64,000 nucleotides of DNA. Source: an uncultured Prevotellaceae bacterium (GTDB lineage Bacteria; Bacteroidota; Bacteroidia; Bacteroidales; Bacteroidaceae). Of the stretch, positions 1-9,425 are shown one piece after another. Each line of letters begins with the position of its first letter. Positions within the stretch are counted from its first letter, which is position 1. The position numbers and the translations under genes are program-made. The stretch lies in the NCBI GenBank assembly GCA_902771155.1, contig CACXVS010000009.1, positions 1 to 64,000 on the forward strand, read 5' to 3'. The notes below the pieces were generated by a model. That model saw nothing but the letters and a program-made list of their open reading frames with translations. It searched no databases and was not told the DNA's origin.

Positions 1-1866
1 CCACGAAGCGTGCATGGTTTCAATCGTCAGGTTTGTATAGACGAGATGAAGTTCGACAGCAATGGCAATATACTGCCAGTCGTACCTACCCACGATGCCA
101 AGGGTGTTGACCTCTTCAAGACTTACACCTTGAAAAACCTCGCCCTGAATGCCAAGGTTACGGCATCTTCCTATTACGACAAGTGGTTCTGTCCAGAATA
201 TGCCGTTGATGATAACAATGCTACGCTATGGAAGGCCCGCAACACCAATTGGGGGCAAGGCAGTCACCAAGACGAATGGTTGCAGATAGACCTTGGCAAA
301 CCCATGAAATTCAATGAGGTGTGGACGCAGTTCGAATACGCCACTTTCTTTTATCAGTATAAGATAGAGACATCACTCGATGGCAAGAAATGGACGCTCT
401 ATGCTGATCGAACCAGCAACACTATGCAGGGCTCGCCTATGATAGACAAAAAAAACGCGAAAGCCCGCTATCTGCGAATCACCATCACTGATACACAGAA
501 AAATGGTCACATGCCTGCCATCTGGAACATCAAGGTTTGGCAGAAGGCTCCAGAACTGCCAGAGATCAATGTAGAGACCAATGACGGCTATCCTGGCATG
601 CATCAGAAGGACGTTGAGCCAGCCTCACGCTATAGCACTTCTGCCACAATAGACTTCAACGCTGCAGCAATAGCAGCATCTAACAGCGCCATACAGCCTT
701 TCGATATCACGGAAGCTGGTTCGCTAAAAGCCAATAAACCTATCCGCATAAGGGTAAAGGATGGCCGTTGGGCTATGTTCCTCAATGGCACTCAGCGTCT
801 GGAGAGCGAGAAACCTATATCAGAAGACTTCCGCTATAATGCGCCATACACCATCTCTGCACTTGTGTATCAGACAAAGGTAGGGCCTGTGCCTACGGTC
901 GTTTCATTGTCAACATCGCATGCTGATCTCGCCACCACAGAGTTCCGTCTGGGCAGCGACCTCCAAACAGGCATTCTGAATCATAATGGTTCGTTTGAGA
1001 GTTTTGGATCTCCCGAGGCTGTCAAGACCGCTGAAGGACGCTGGACCCTGTGGACAGTCACCTATGATGGTTGGATGGAGCGTGTTTATAAAGACGGGAA
1101 ACTCGTCCACGAACAGAACAATTTCCTGATGGTTCGTCCTGAAGGCCATGTCACCATCGGTGCAGATGGCTCTGGAGCCAACAACTTCATGGGCTATATC
1201 AGTCAGTTGAACATCGTTCCTCAAGCTATGACTGCTCAGGAAGTGAAGGACTGCTATGATGCCTGCTGTATGACGACACCCGTTACCTCGCTGGGCGATG
1301 ACGACTTTGAGGAGATCGACCCCGACAGCAAGTTCACGTTACCAACAACCATGGAGCCCGTCTATGAACATAAGGGCGAACTGAAGCTAAGTGATGGTAA
1401 CGCCGCCTTCAACGATGCCCCGCTGAAGAATGGCGGTATGATCTGCAAAGAGGTCGAGGGCGACTTCGTCGTGATGGCACGCTTTGACGATATGGAAGGA
1501 CTGGCAACGCGAAGCATCACCGCCTATAACGATGGCGGACTGCTCATCAGCAACGGGCAGGACACTTATTATCAACTTGGTGTCTTTCCACTCTACAACT
1601 GTGGTAACATGCTGACCATCCTCAGTATGCAGGGACGTCAGCAGTTCCCCAACTACACTGGCTACGACTTCGACTCCATCCTACAATTTGAGCGTAGAGG
1701 CAATCAGCTCTTTGCCCGCACCAGTCGTGATGGCGTGACATGGACGAACATGCCAGGCTCACCCATTGAAGTCAGCTGTCCCAAACTCGGCATCGGGACC
1801 TACCAGACCACCTACAGCAACAACCCGTCGTGGGTGAAACTGCGTGATTTTATCATCTATCAGTAA
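1..1866 (+). CDS. C-terminal part of a secreted GH43-type glycosidase with discoidin and LamG-like domains (5' truncated)
   Basis: The frame is open to the first base of the window, so the start and the catalytic region lie upstream; about 621 codons are visible. The first residues (HGFNRQVCIDEM followed by a PTHDAKG stretch) resemble the end of the five-bladed propeller of Bacteroidetes GH43 enzymes. Next comes an F5/8 type C (discoidin-like) domain at visible residues about 40-185, recognisable by ALNAKVTASSYY, DDNNATLWKA and WLQIDLG. A concanavalin-like LamG module follows at about 205-425 (VTYDGWMERVYKDGKLVHE, VTIGADGSG). The last region, about 455-618, resembles the beta-xylosidase C-terminal/DUF1349 sandwich (QFERRGNQLFARTSRDGVTW). 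The GH127 gene starts 8 bases after the stop, which suggests one operon acting on arabinose- or xylose-containing glycans. The GH43 assignment is inferred from the domain order, because the catalytic residues are not in view. Confidence 0.72.
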   Translation, partial: PRSVHGFNRQVCIDEMKFDSNGNILPVVPTHDAKGVDLFKTYTLKNLALNAKVTASSYYDKWFCPEYAVDDNNATLWKARNTNWGQGSHQDEWLQIDLGKPMKFNEVWTQFEYATFFYQYKIETSLDGKKWTLYADRTSNTMQGSPMIDKKNAKARYLRITITDTQKNGHMPAIWNIKVWQKAPELPEINVETNDGYPGMHQKDVEPASRYSTSATIDFNAAAIAASNSAIQPFDITEAGSLKANKPIRIRVKDGRWAMFLNGTQRLESEKPISEDFRYNAPYTISALVYQTKVGPVPTVVSLSTSHADLATTEFRLGSDLQTGILNHNGSFESFGSPEAVKTAEGRWTLWTVTYDGWMERVYKDGKLVHEQNNFLMVRPEGHVTIGADGSGANNFMGYISQLNIVPQAMTAQEVKDCYDACCMTTPVTSLGDDDFEEIDPDSKFTLPTTMEPVYEHKGELKLSDGNAAFNDAPLKNGGMICKEVEGDFVVMARFDDMEGLATRSITAYNDGGLLISNGQDTYYQLGVFPLYNCGNMLTILSMQGRQQFPNYTGYDFDSILQFERRGNQLFARTSRDGVTWTNMPGSPIEVSCPKLGIGTYQTTYSNNPSWVKLRDFIIYQ

Positions 1867-1874
1867 ATAAGAAT

Positions 1875-4307
1875 ATGAAGAAACTAGTAACTATTGCATT
1901 GGCGGCAGCGATGATCCTGACCGCCTCAGCAGCCCAAAAGCAGAAAGGGCAGGCACACGGCTATCCCATCAGTCCTGTGCCATTTACCTCAGTGAAAGTA
2001 ACTCCAGGCACCTTCTGGGGACAACGGCTCGAGGCCAGTCGTAAGGTGACAATCCCCCTCGCCTTCTCGAAATGTGAGGAGACAGGTCGTTACACTAACT
2101 TCTCGAATGCTGCCCAACACCTGAAGGATCCATCGAAAGTGTTTAAGGTAGGAGGACTCGCCTTCGACGATACCGATCCCTATAAGACCATTGAAGGAGC
2201 CAGTTATATCCTGCAGACCTATCCTGACAAGAAACTTGTGCAATACATCGACTCGGTGCTCGACGTGATTGCCTCTGCCCAGGAGCCCGACGGATACCTT
2301 TACACCTCACGTACACAGAACCCCAAGGAACCCCATGAGTGGGCTGGTGACAAACGCTGGAGCAAAGAGGAGGATCTGAGTCATGAGCTCTATAACCTCG
2401 GTCATATGGTAGAGGGTGCTATCGCCCATTATCAGGCTACGGGCTCAAGGAAATTCCTCGACATCGCCATCCGCTATGCCGATGTGGTGTGCAAGGAGGT
2501 AGGTCCCAATCCTGGACAGGCCTGTGTTGTGCCAGGTCACCAGATTGCAGAGATGGCACTTGCCAAACTGTATCTCGTTACAGGCGACAAGAAATATCTC
2601 GACGAGGCCAAGTTCTTCCTCGACTATCGTGGCAAGACTACGATAGTGCACGATTACTCTCAGGCCCACAAACCTGTTATCGAACAGGACGAGGCTGTAG
2701 GTCATGCCGTTCGTGCGGCCTATATGTACGCTGGTATGGCCGACGTAGCCGCATTGACTGGTGACAAGGATTATATCAAGGCTATCGATGCCATCTGGGA
2801 CAATATCGTTACCAAGAAACTCTATATTACTGGTGGCATTGGTGCCACATCAAACGGTGAGGCCTTTGGCGCGAACTATGAGTTGCCTAATATGAGTGCT
2901 TATTGTGAAACGTGCGCAGCCATCGGTAATGTCTATGTCAACTATCGTCTGTTCCTTTTGCATGGTGAGTCGAAGTATTATGATGTCTTGGAGCGTACAC
3001 TCTATAACGGTCTTATCAGTGGCGTATCACTCGAGGGCAATGGTTTCTTCTACCCCAACCCCTTGGAGTCGATGGGTCAGCACCAGCGTCAAGCATGGTT
3101 TGGCTGTGCTTGTTGCCCGTCGAACATCTGCCGATTCATTCCCTCTCTGCCTGGATATATCTATGCAGTAAAAGACCATGATGTCTATGTGAACCTCTTC
3201 CTCTCCAACAAGAGTAACCTGAGTGTAGCAGGAAAGAAGGTTGCCCTCAGTCAGACCACAGAGTATCCATGGAATGGCGATGTCACCGTGAATGTCGATC
3301 AAAATGCAGCAGGACAGTTTGCCATGAAGATCCGTATCCCAGGATGGGTGCGCAATCAGGTAGTGCCTTCTAACCTTTACCAATACTCCGACGGCAAGCG
3401 CTTAGGCTATACCGTCAAGGTCAATGGCCAGGAGGTCGGTGCAAAGGTCACAGAGGATGGCTATTACACCATCAGCCGTAAATGGAAGAAAGGTGACAAG
3501 GTACAGATTCATTTTGACATGGAACCTCGTACCGTTCGTGCTAACAATAAGGTAGAGGCCGATCGTGGTATGGTCAGTGTAGAGCGCGGTCCGTTGGTGT
3601 ATTGTGCCGAGCATCCTGACAACAACTTCGACATCATGGGCGCACTGGTTAACCAGAACCCCCAGTTTAAGCTTGGCAAGGGCGAGATTGCCGGTACACC
3701 CATACAGACGCTTATCACCGATGCCCAAACTCTGAATTTCAACAATAAGGGTAAATTGCAGGCAGATGACCAGACGCTGACACTGATTCCTTATTATGCA
3801 TGGTGCCATCGGGGTAGTGGTAAGATGCGCGTTTGGCTGCCTCAGGATCTCAATGCCACCAACCCCTCTCAGCCTGCCACTCTGGCTTCTGAGAGCAAGG
3901 TTAGCAGTTCTACTGAGAAAATGCCAGCCCTCTCTGCCATCAACGACCGTCTGGTACCGAAGGATGAAAACGACCGTTCTGTGCCATACACCCACTGGTG
4001 GCCGAAGAATGGTACCACAGAGTGGCTCGGTTATGAGTTCCCAGAGGTTTCTACCGTTCAGAGTGCCACTGTCTATTGGTACGACGATGGACCTTGGGGC
4101 GGATGCCGTGTACCACAGTCATGGCGTATTCTCTATCAGGACGCCCAGGGACAATGGCAGCCTGTAAGCGATGCCGACAACTACCCCATTGAGAAAGGTG
4201 CTGCCTGCACCGTCAACTTCGCCCCAGTTAAGACCAAGGCATTACGGTTGGAAATCGTATTACCCAACGATAACTCGGCTGGTCTGTTTGAATGGATTGT
4301 GAAGTAA
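1875..4307 (+). CDS. GH127 (DUF1680) beta-L-arabinofuranosidase, exported
   Basis: An 810-residue exported protein with a signal peptide (MKKLVTIALAAAMILTASAA). The central (alpha/alpha)6-barrel region carries the GH127 metal and nucleophile signature: YCETC with Glu345 and Cys347, and CACCPSN with Cys413-Cys414. In characterised GH127 enzymes such as HypBA1 an E-x-C plus C-C set binds zinc and one of the paired cysteines is the nucleophile. HEL, GHMVEGA and CVVPGHQIAEMAL match the family core. The C-terminal 130 residues (WLGYEFPE, ATVYWYDDGPWGG, RVPQSWRILYQD) form a galactose-binding-like sandwich. The enzyme should release beta-L-arabinofuranose from glycans in the periplasm or at the surface. 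It follows the truncated GH43-type gene by 8 bases and is followed by a hairpin. The family is clear; exact linkage specificity is not known. Confidence 0.9.
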   Translation: MKKLVTIALAAAMILTASAAQKQKGQAHGYPISPVPFTSVKVTPGTFWGQRLEASRKVTIPLAFSKCEETGRYTNFSNAAQHLKDPSKVFKVGGLAFDDTDPYKTIEGASYILQTYPDKKLVQYIDSVLDVIASAQEPDGYLYTSRTQNPKEPHEWAGDKRWSKEEDLSHELYNLGHMVEGAIAHYQATGSRKFLDIAIRYADVVCKEVGPNPGQACVVPGHQIAEMALAKLYLVTGDKKYLDEAKFFLDYRGKTTIVHDYSQAHKPVIEQDEAVGHAVRAAYMYAGMADVAALTGDKDYIKAIDAIWDNIVTKKLYITGGIGATSNGEAFGANYELPNMSAYCETCAAIGNVYVNYRLFLLHGESKYYDVLERTLYNGLISGVSLEGNGFFYPNPLESMGQHQRQAWFGCACCPSNICRFIPSLPGYIYAVKDHDVYVNLFLSNKSNLSVAGKKVALSQTTEYPWNGDVTVNVDQNAAGQFAMKIRIPGWVRNQVVPSNLYQYSDGKRLGYTVKVNGQEVGAKVTEDGYYTISRKWKKGDKVQIHFDMEPRTVRANNKVEADRGMVSVERGPLVYCAEHPDNNFDIMGALVNQNPQFKLGKGEIAGTPIQTLITDAQTLNFNNKGKLQADDQTLTLIPYYAWCHRGSGKMRVWLPQDLNATNPSQPATLASESKVSSSTEKMPALSAINDRLVPKDENDRSVPYTHWWPKNGTTEWLGYEFPEVSTVQSATVYWYDDGPWGGCRVPQSWRILYQDAQGQWQPVSDADNYPIEKGAACTVNFAPVKTKALRLEIVLPNDNSAGLFEWIVK

Positions 4308-4332
4308 AAGCATCCTATTAGCATATCTCTTT

Positions 4333-4366
4333 TTGGTGCCATGGCTGATATCAGTTATGGCACCAA
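4333..4366 (+). terminator. Hairpin after the GH127 gene
   Basis: TTGGTGCCAT (4333-4342) pairs perfectly with ATGGCACCAA (4357-4366), and the loop itself holds a small palindrome (CTGATATCAG). The downstream T-tract is weak, so termination could be partial. It separates the GH127 unit from the promoter before the next gene. Confidence 0.6.
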
Positions 4367-4400
4367 TTTATTAAAAGAAAAGAAAAACAAGTTCTTTCCT

Positions 4401-4431
4401 TTTGCATTTTGCCTAATTATTTGTAACTTTG
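4401..4431 (+). promoter_or_regulatory. Bacteroidetes-type promoter of the SGNH esterase-Nudix unit
   Basis: A TTTG box at 4401-4404 is followed after 19 bases by TAACTTTG at 4424-4431, matching the Bacteroidetes sigma-ABfr consensus TTTG-N19-21-TAnnTTTG. Transcription would start near 4437, about 30 bases before the ATG. Confidence 0.75.
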
Positions 4432-4465
4432 CAGCAGATGCAGCAGAAACTTAAAGACCAAAACA

Positions 4466-5920
4466 ATGTACAAGCGTATTTTTCTGTTCATGGCTCTCGT
4501 TGCACTGACATTCAGTGCTCAGGCCAAGGTAAGGCTGCCGCATATCATTTGCGACAACATGGTGTTACAACAGCAGTCGGATGCCCGCCTATGGGGTTGG
4601 GCCGAACCTGGGAAGACGGTGAAGGTGACCACTTCATGGAACAACGAAACCGTCAGCACCAAGGTAGGCAAGGATGGCAAGTGGTTGGTAAAGGTCAAGA
4701 CACCAAAGGCCAGCTATGAGCCGCTGTCAATCACTTTCGACGATGGTGACGCGCTTACTATTAATAATGTACTCGCGGGCGAGGTCTGGGTCTGTGCTGG
4801 ACAGTCGAATATGGAGATGCCCGTAAAAGGTTTCTGGATGTGTCCGGTGAAAGACTATAATCAAGTGGTGATCGATGCAAAGAACCATGCTGCTGTGCGT
4901 TCGGTGAAGATTCCCAGTGTGATGCGTGCCGAGCCTCAGGATGATGCTGAATGCGAGTGGAGAGTCTGCTCGCCTAACACCGTGGGCGACTTCTCTGCAA
5001 CAGGTTATTTCTTCGCCCGTACCATGCATCAGGCCCTTGACATCCCCATTGGCCTCATCGAAGCCAATAAGGGAGGTTCGCGTGTGGAGAGTTGGTTGAC
5101 AAAAGAGAATCTCGAGAAATATACCACCGACCCCACAGACTCTGTGGAGATTTGCAAGAAGTGGGACAAGTGGGACTACCACCGTTCGCTGCTCTGGGGC
5201 AATGGCACGTTCAATCCCATTCTGAACTACACTGTGAAAGGTATCCTCTTTTATCAGGGTTGCTCGAACGTGGGAGATCCTGGTGATCAATATTCGGAGC
5301 GTCTGAAGATCCTTGTGGAGCAATGGCGCCAGCAATTCGGTCTTGGTGAGATTCCCTTCTACTTTGTACAGATTGCCCCTTATAGGTATGATGACGACAA
5401 CAACGCCATCAGTGGAGCCCTGCTCCGCGAACAGCAGTTCAAGGCTGCACAGATCATCCCCAACAGTTCGCTGGTGTGCACCAACGACCTGGTCTATCCT
5501 TACGAGTACTCCCAGATCCACCCCACCCAGAAGCAGCAGGTGGGTGAGCGCCTGGCCTACACCGCCCTGAGTCGTGATTACGGTTTCGAGGGAATCCTCT
5601 ATCAGAGTTCCACCTACAAGGACATGAAGATCGATGGTGATGCCATCTATATCCACCTCGACAACAACTACCACACCGACGCTCCCTTCGAGGATATCCA
5701 GGGCTTTGAGATAGCCGGTGAGGATAAGGTCTTCTACCCAGCTACAGCCCAACACTTCTGGCAGGAGGGCGGTGGCTATTGGGACGAGGCCCTCAAACTG
5801 ACTTCCGACAAGGTGAAGAACCCTGTCGCCGTACGTTACTGTTTCAAGAACTTCCAGATCGGTAACATGAAGAATGCAGGCAACCTGCCCCTCTTCCCCT
5901 TCCGTACTGACAACTGGTAA
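4466..5920 (+). CDS. Sialate O-acetylesterase-like SGNH carbohydrate esterase, exported
   Basis: A 484-residue protein with a cleavable signal peptide (MYKRIFLFMALVALTFSAQA). After an N-terminal beta-sandwich (VRLPHIICDNMVLQQQSDAR) comes the SASA-type SGNH core: WVCAGQSNMEMPV with nucleophile Ser114, a conserved FYQGCSN loop, and a late SQIHPTQKQ segment supplying the catalytic His. Members of this family remove acetyl groups from sialic acid or, in Bacteroidetes glycan clusters, from xylan. Here the neighbours GH127 and a GH43-type protein favour a plant-glycan acetylesterase; this is inference from context. The stop codon is 5 bases before the Nudix gene. The start was chosen because it lies 30 bases after a good promoter and begins a signal peptide. 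Confidence 0.85.
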   Translation: MYKRIFLFMALVALTFSAQAKVRLPHIICDNMVLQQQSDARLWGWAEPGKTVKVTTSWNNETVSTKVGKDGKWLVKVKTPKASYEPLSITFDDGDALTINNVLAGEVWVCAGQSNMEMPVKGFWMCPVKDYNQVVIDAKNHAAVRSVKIPSVMRAEPQDDAECEWRVCSPNTVGDFSATGYFFARTMHQALDIPIGLIEANKGGSRVESWLTKENLEKYTTDPTDSVEICKKWDKWDYHRSLLWGNGTFNPILNYTVKGILFYQGCSNVGDPGDQYSERLKILVEQWRQQFGLGEIPFYFVQIAPYRYDDDNNAISGALLREQQFKAAQIIPNSSLVCTNDLVYPYEYSQIHPTQKQQVGERLAYTALSRDYGFEGILYQSSTYKDMKIDGDAIYIHLDNNYHTDAPFEDIQGFEIAGEDKVFYPATAQHFWQEGGGYWDEALKLTSDKVKNPVAVRYCFKNFQIGNMKNAGNLPLFPFRTDNW

Positions 5921-5925
5921 GGCTT

Positions 5926-6459
5926 ATGCAACATCATCCATTAGAGCTGTTCAGTTACTGTCCTAAATGTGGCAGTCAGGATTTCGAGATCCATAATGCC
6001 CTCAGCCGGCATTGTGCCAACTGCGGGTTTACCTATTACCAAAACCCGAGAGCCTCAACAGCCGCCTTTATCCTCAATAGCAAAGGCGAACTGTTAGTAG
6101 CCCGTAGAGCCAAGGAACCCGCCATGGGGACTTTAGACCTACCTGGGGGCTTTGTCGATAACTACGAGAATGCAGAACAGGGGATGGTGAGGGAGATTCA
6201 GGAAGAGACGGGACTCGTGGTTCGTGCCACCGATGTGCAGTACCTGTTCTCCATTCCCAATGTCTATCGCTACTCCGGCATGGATATCCATACGCTCGAC
6301 TTATTCTTCCTCTGTCGCCTGGAGGAAGATGCCGAAGTGAAAGCTGCCGACGATGCTGCCGAACTGTCCTGGCTGCCACTCAGAGAAGTCTATGTAGAAC
6401 GCTTCGGACTACGCTCTATCAGGGAGGCTGTTCACCGTTTCTTGCAGCAAAATTGTTAA
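5926..6459 (+). CDS. Nudix hydrolase with N-terminal zinc ribbon
   Basis: A 177-residue cytoplasmic protein. Residues about 10-40 form a four-cysteine zinc ribbon (YCPKCG ... HCANCG) followed by YYQNPR, an arrangement also seen in NADH pyrophosphatase (NudC)-like proteins. The Nudix box is complete: GGFVDNYENAEQG continuing into REIQEETGL, giving the G-x5-E-x7-R-E-U-x-E-E-x-G-U pattern that binds the metal and diphosphate. The protein should hydrolyse a nucleoside diphosphate linked to another group; the substrate is not evident. It is shorter than NudC and lacks that enzyme's second N-terminal half. It is probably co-transcribed with the upstream esterase (5-base gap), although the two functions are not obviously related. 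Confidence 0.88.
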   Translation: MQHHPLELFSYCPKCGSQDFEIHNALSRHCANCGFTYYQNPRASTAAFILNSKGELLVARRAKEPAMGTLDLPGGFVDNYENAEQGMVREIQEETGLVVRATDVQYLFSIPNVYRYSGMDIHTLDLFFLCRLEEDAEVKAADDAAELSWLPLREVYVERFGLRSIREAVHRFLQQNC

Positions 6460-6508
6460 GAAATACAAAAAACCTATATATAAATAAGGTGTGAGCCACT
6501 TTTTTGCT

Positions 6509-6516
6509 TACTTTTG
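6509..6516 (+). promoter_or_regulatory. -7 element of the topA promoter
   Basis: TACTTTTG followed by C matches TAnnTTTG. It lies 31 bases before the topA ATG; the -33 region is poorly conserved (GTGTG rather than TTTG). Confidence 0.6.
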
Positions 6517-6547
6517 CAGCCCGAAAGAAATAATAACGAGATAAAGT

Positions 6548-8860
6548 ATGCAAAAAAACTTAGTAATTGTCGAGTCGCCTGCTAAGGCAAAGACAATTGA
6601 GAAGTTCCTTGGAAAGGACTTCAAGGTGATGTCCAGTTACGGACACATCCGTGATCTGAAAAAGAAAGAACTCAGTGTTGACGAGATCACACTCGAGCCT
6701 GAATACGAGATCCCCGACGAGAAGGCAAAGTTGGTGGCCGACCTGCGTTCAAAGGCTGACAAAGCCGAGAAGGTATGGCTCGCATCCGATGAAGACCGTG
6801 AAGGAGAAGCCATCTCCTGGCACCTATGCGAGGTTCTGGGACTTGACAAGCAGAAAACCAACCGTATCGTCTTTCACGAGATTACCAAACCCGCCATTCT
6901 GGAAGCTATTGAGCATCCGCGCCATCTAGACATGAACCTGGTGAATGCCCAGCAGGCTCGTCGTGTGCTCGACCGTATCGTGGGTTTCAAACTCTCTCCA
7001 GTGCTTTGGCGCAAGGTAAAGCCCGCCCTTTCTGCCGGACGTGTGCAGAGTGTGGCCGTCAGACTGATTGTGGAGCGTGAGAGAGAGATTCAGAACTTTA
7101 AGAGTGAAGTATATTACAATGTCAACGGCATCTTCGCCCTCACGAATGCCGATGGCTCGGCTACTGAGGTGAAGGCCCAGCTCGCCAACCGTTTCAAGAC
7201 GGAAGAAGAGGTCATGGCATTCCTGGAGAAATGCAAGGAGGCAGTCTATACGGTAGAGAGTGTCACGAAAAAACCCGTTAAGCGCACACCTGCTCCCCCC
7301 TTCACAACCTCAACCCTGCAACAGGAAGCAGCCCGTAAACTTGGCTTTACGGTTTCGCAGACCATGATGGTGGCTCAGCACCTGTACGAAAGCGGACGTA
7401 TCACCTATATGCGTACCGACTCTGTAAACCTCTCTAAACTCTGTCTGGGTGCCAGCAAGGAGGAGATTACCCGTCTGTATGGTGCCGACTACAGCAAGAC
7501 ACGCCAGTATCACACCAATTCGAAGGGTGCCCAGGAGGCCCACGAGGCTATCCGTCCCACCTATATGGATCAGTCGGAGATCGAGGGCACTGCACAGGAG
7601 AAGCGCCTGTATGAACTGATCTGGAAGCGCACGATTGCCAGTCAGATGGCCGATGCTGAGATTGAGAAGACCACAGCCAACATCAGCGTCAGTGGTACCG
7701 ACGAGCAGTTCGTTGCACAGGGTGAAGTCGTTAAGTTCGACGGTTTCATCAAGGTCTATCGCGAGTCGTCGGAGGATGATGAGCAGCAGGAGGAGTTTGG
7801 ACATATCCTGCCCCCGCTGAAGAAAGGTCAGGAGTTAACCCGTCGTGAGGTGATAGCAACAGAGCGTTTCAGTCAGGGTCCCCAGCGCTATACAGAGGCC
7901 AGTCTCGTCCATAAGATGGAGGAGCTGGGCATTGGCCGTCCTTCCACCTACGCTCCCACCATCTCCACCATCCAGCAGCGCGAGTATGTGCAAAAGGGTG
8001 ACAAGAAAGGTGAGGACCAGCCGTTTACCATCTTCTCACTGAAGGGCAAGCAGATCAGTCAGAAGAGCCGCAAGGAGAATGTTGGTTCAGAGAAAGGCAA
8101 ACTGATCCCCACGGATATCGGTATTGTGGTGAACGATTTCCTGATGGAAAACTTCAACGAGATCATGGACTACAACTTTACCGCCAAGGTGGAGCAGGAC
8201 TTCGATAAGATTGCCGAGGGCAGCGAGACCTGGACGGATATGATGCAGACGTTCTACGACGACTTCATCCCAGAAGTGGAGAAGACCATGAACAGTCGCA
8301 ATGAGCATAAGGCCGGTGAGCGCCAACTCGGCACCGACCCGAAGAGCGGTCGCCCCGTCTTCGTGAAGATCGGCCGTTTCGGTCCTGTGGTACAGATCGG
8401 TACTGCCGACGACAAGGAGAAGCCTCAGTTTGCCCAGTTGCCCAAGGACCAGAGTCTGGAGACGATTACACTCAACGAGGCACTCGAGCTCTTCAAGTTG
8501 CCCCGTGAACTGGGAGATTACGAGCACAAGCCAGTCACCATCGGTGCAGGACGTTTCGGCCCGTATGTTCTCCATAACCGCAAATATACTTCCCTGCCGA
8601 AGGATGCCGATCCGATGACCATTACCCTCGAAGAGGCCATTGCCCTCATCGAAGAGAAGCGTGAGCAGGACAACCAAAAGCACCTGAAGATCTTCCTCGA
8701 AGATCCGAAGTTGGAAGTGCTCAATGGCCGCTATGGTCCCTACCTGGCCTATGACGGCAAGAACTACCGTCTGCCAAGGGCTATGCACGAGAAGGCCACC
8801 CAACTCACCTACGAGGAGTGTATGAAGGTCATCAACGCTGTTCCCGAAAAGAAGAGCTGA
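6548..8860 (+). CDS. topA: DNA topoisomerase I
   Basis: A 770-residue type IA topoisomerase that relaxes negative supercoils by transient cleavage of one strand. It starts with the Toprim domain (NLVIVESPAKAKTIEKFLG), including the acidic DEDREGEA motif that binds magnesium, and GRVQSVAVRLIVERERE in domain IV. The catalytic tyrosine is Tyr287 in GRITYMRTDSVNL. Instead of classical four-cysteine zinc fingers the C-terminal third has three Toprim_C-type repeats (VKIGRFGPVVQIG, IGAGRFGPYVL, VLNGRYGPYLAY), normal for Bacteroidetes enzymes. Its stop codon is one base from the aroK start, so topA leads an operon that may run through aroK, speA and argB. Confidence 0.97.
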   Translation: MQKNLVIVESPAKAKTIEKFLGKDFKVMSSYGHIRDLKKKELSVDEITLEPEYEIPDEKAKLVADLRSKADKAEKVWLASDEDREGEAISWHLCEVLGLDKQKTNRIVFHEITKPAILEAIEHPRHLDMNLVNAQQARRVLDRIVGFKLSPVLWRKVKPALSAGRVQSVAVRLIVEREREIQNFKSEVYYNVNGIFALTNADGSATEVKAQLANRFKTEEEVMAFLEKCKEAVYTVESVTKKPVKRTPAPPFTTSTLQQEAARKLGFTVSQTMMVAQHLYESGRITYMRTDSVNLSKLCLGASKEEITRLYGADYSKTRQYHTNSKGAQEAHEAIRPTYMDQSEIEGTAQEKRLYELIWKRTIASQMADAEIEKTTANISVSGTDEQFVAQGEVVKFDGFIKVYRESSEDDEQQEEFGHILPPLKKGQELTRREVIATERFSQGPQRYTEASLVHKMEELGIGRPSTYAPTISTIQQREYVQKGDKKGEDQPFTIFSLKGKQISQKSRKENVGSEKGKLIPTDIGIVVNDFLMENFNEIMDYNFTAKVEQDFDKIAEGSETWTDMMQTFYDDFIPEVEKTMNSRNEHKAGERQLGTDPKSGRPVFVKIGRFGPVVQIGTADDKEKPQFAQLPKDQSLETITLNEALELFKLPRELGDYEHKPVTIGAGRFGPYVLHNRKYTSLPKDADPMTITLEEAIALIEEKREQDNQKHLKIFLEDPKLEVLNGRYGPYLAYDGKNYRLPRAMHEKATQLTYEECMKVINAVPEKKS

Positions 8861-8861
8861 C

Positions 8862-9389
8862 ATGACTCGGATTATCCTCATAGGCTACATGGGGGCGGGG
8901 AAGACCACCGTCGGCAAGGCACTCTCGAAAGAACTGGGCATCATCTTCTATGATCTTGACTGGTATATAGAGAGCCGGATGCGGAAGAGTGTGTCACAGA
9001 TCTTCGCCGAGCGTGGCGAGGAAGGCTTCCGGAAGATTGAGTACAACATGCTCCACGAGGTGGCCGAGTTCGAGAATGTGATCATCAGCTGTGGTGGTGG
9101 CACACCTTGTTTCTTCGACAATATGGACTATCTGAACCAGCAAGGACAGGTGGTTTATCTGAAGGCCGACCCCGAAGTGCTGTACAAGCACCTGCTGATG
9201 GCCAAGGTGGAGCGCCCACTGCTGAAGGGCAAGACGCCCGACGAGCTCATCACCTTCATCCGCGAGCAGTTGGAAAAGCGTGAGCCCTTCTACAGCAAAG
9301 CCCGTTACACCCTCGATGTCAACCTGTTGGACAACTACGAGAAAATCAAGATCAGCGTCGATAAGATCCGCGAACTGCTGAACATATAA
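8862..9389 (+). CDS. aroK: Shikimate kinase
   Basis: A 175-residue cytoplasmic kinase that phosphorylates shikimate at the 3-hydroxyl in the chorismate pathway. The P-loop is GYMGAGKTTVGKAL at residues 8-21. The shikimate-binding features follow: the DLDWYIE segment with the acidic pair, the FRKIE arginine region and the CGGGTP glycine motif. The LID-like region is KVERPLLKG. The start codon lies one base after the topA stop, implying translational coupling. Length and motifs are standard for the family. Confidence 0.95.
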   Translation: MTRIILIGYMGAGKTTVGKALSKELGIIFYDLDWYIESRMRKSVSQIFAERGEEGFRKIEYNMLHEVAEFENVIISCGGGTPCFFDNMDYLNQQGQVVYLKADPEVLYKHLLMAKVERPLLKGKTPDELITFIREQLEKREPFYSKARYTLDVNLLDNYEKIKISVDKIRELLNI

Positions 9390-9425
9390 ACCCACAATAT
9401 CTGAAACAAAGACCAATAACCGCTT

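Noticed and set aside
4727..5755. Long minus-strand open frame opposite the first SGNH esterase
   Set aside because: Composition is that of an antisense shadow (many His, Val, Leu, Arg without domain pattern); the plus strand has a clear enzyme with catalytic motifs.
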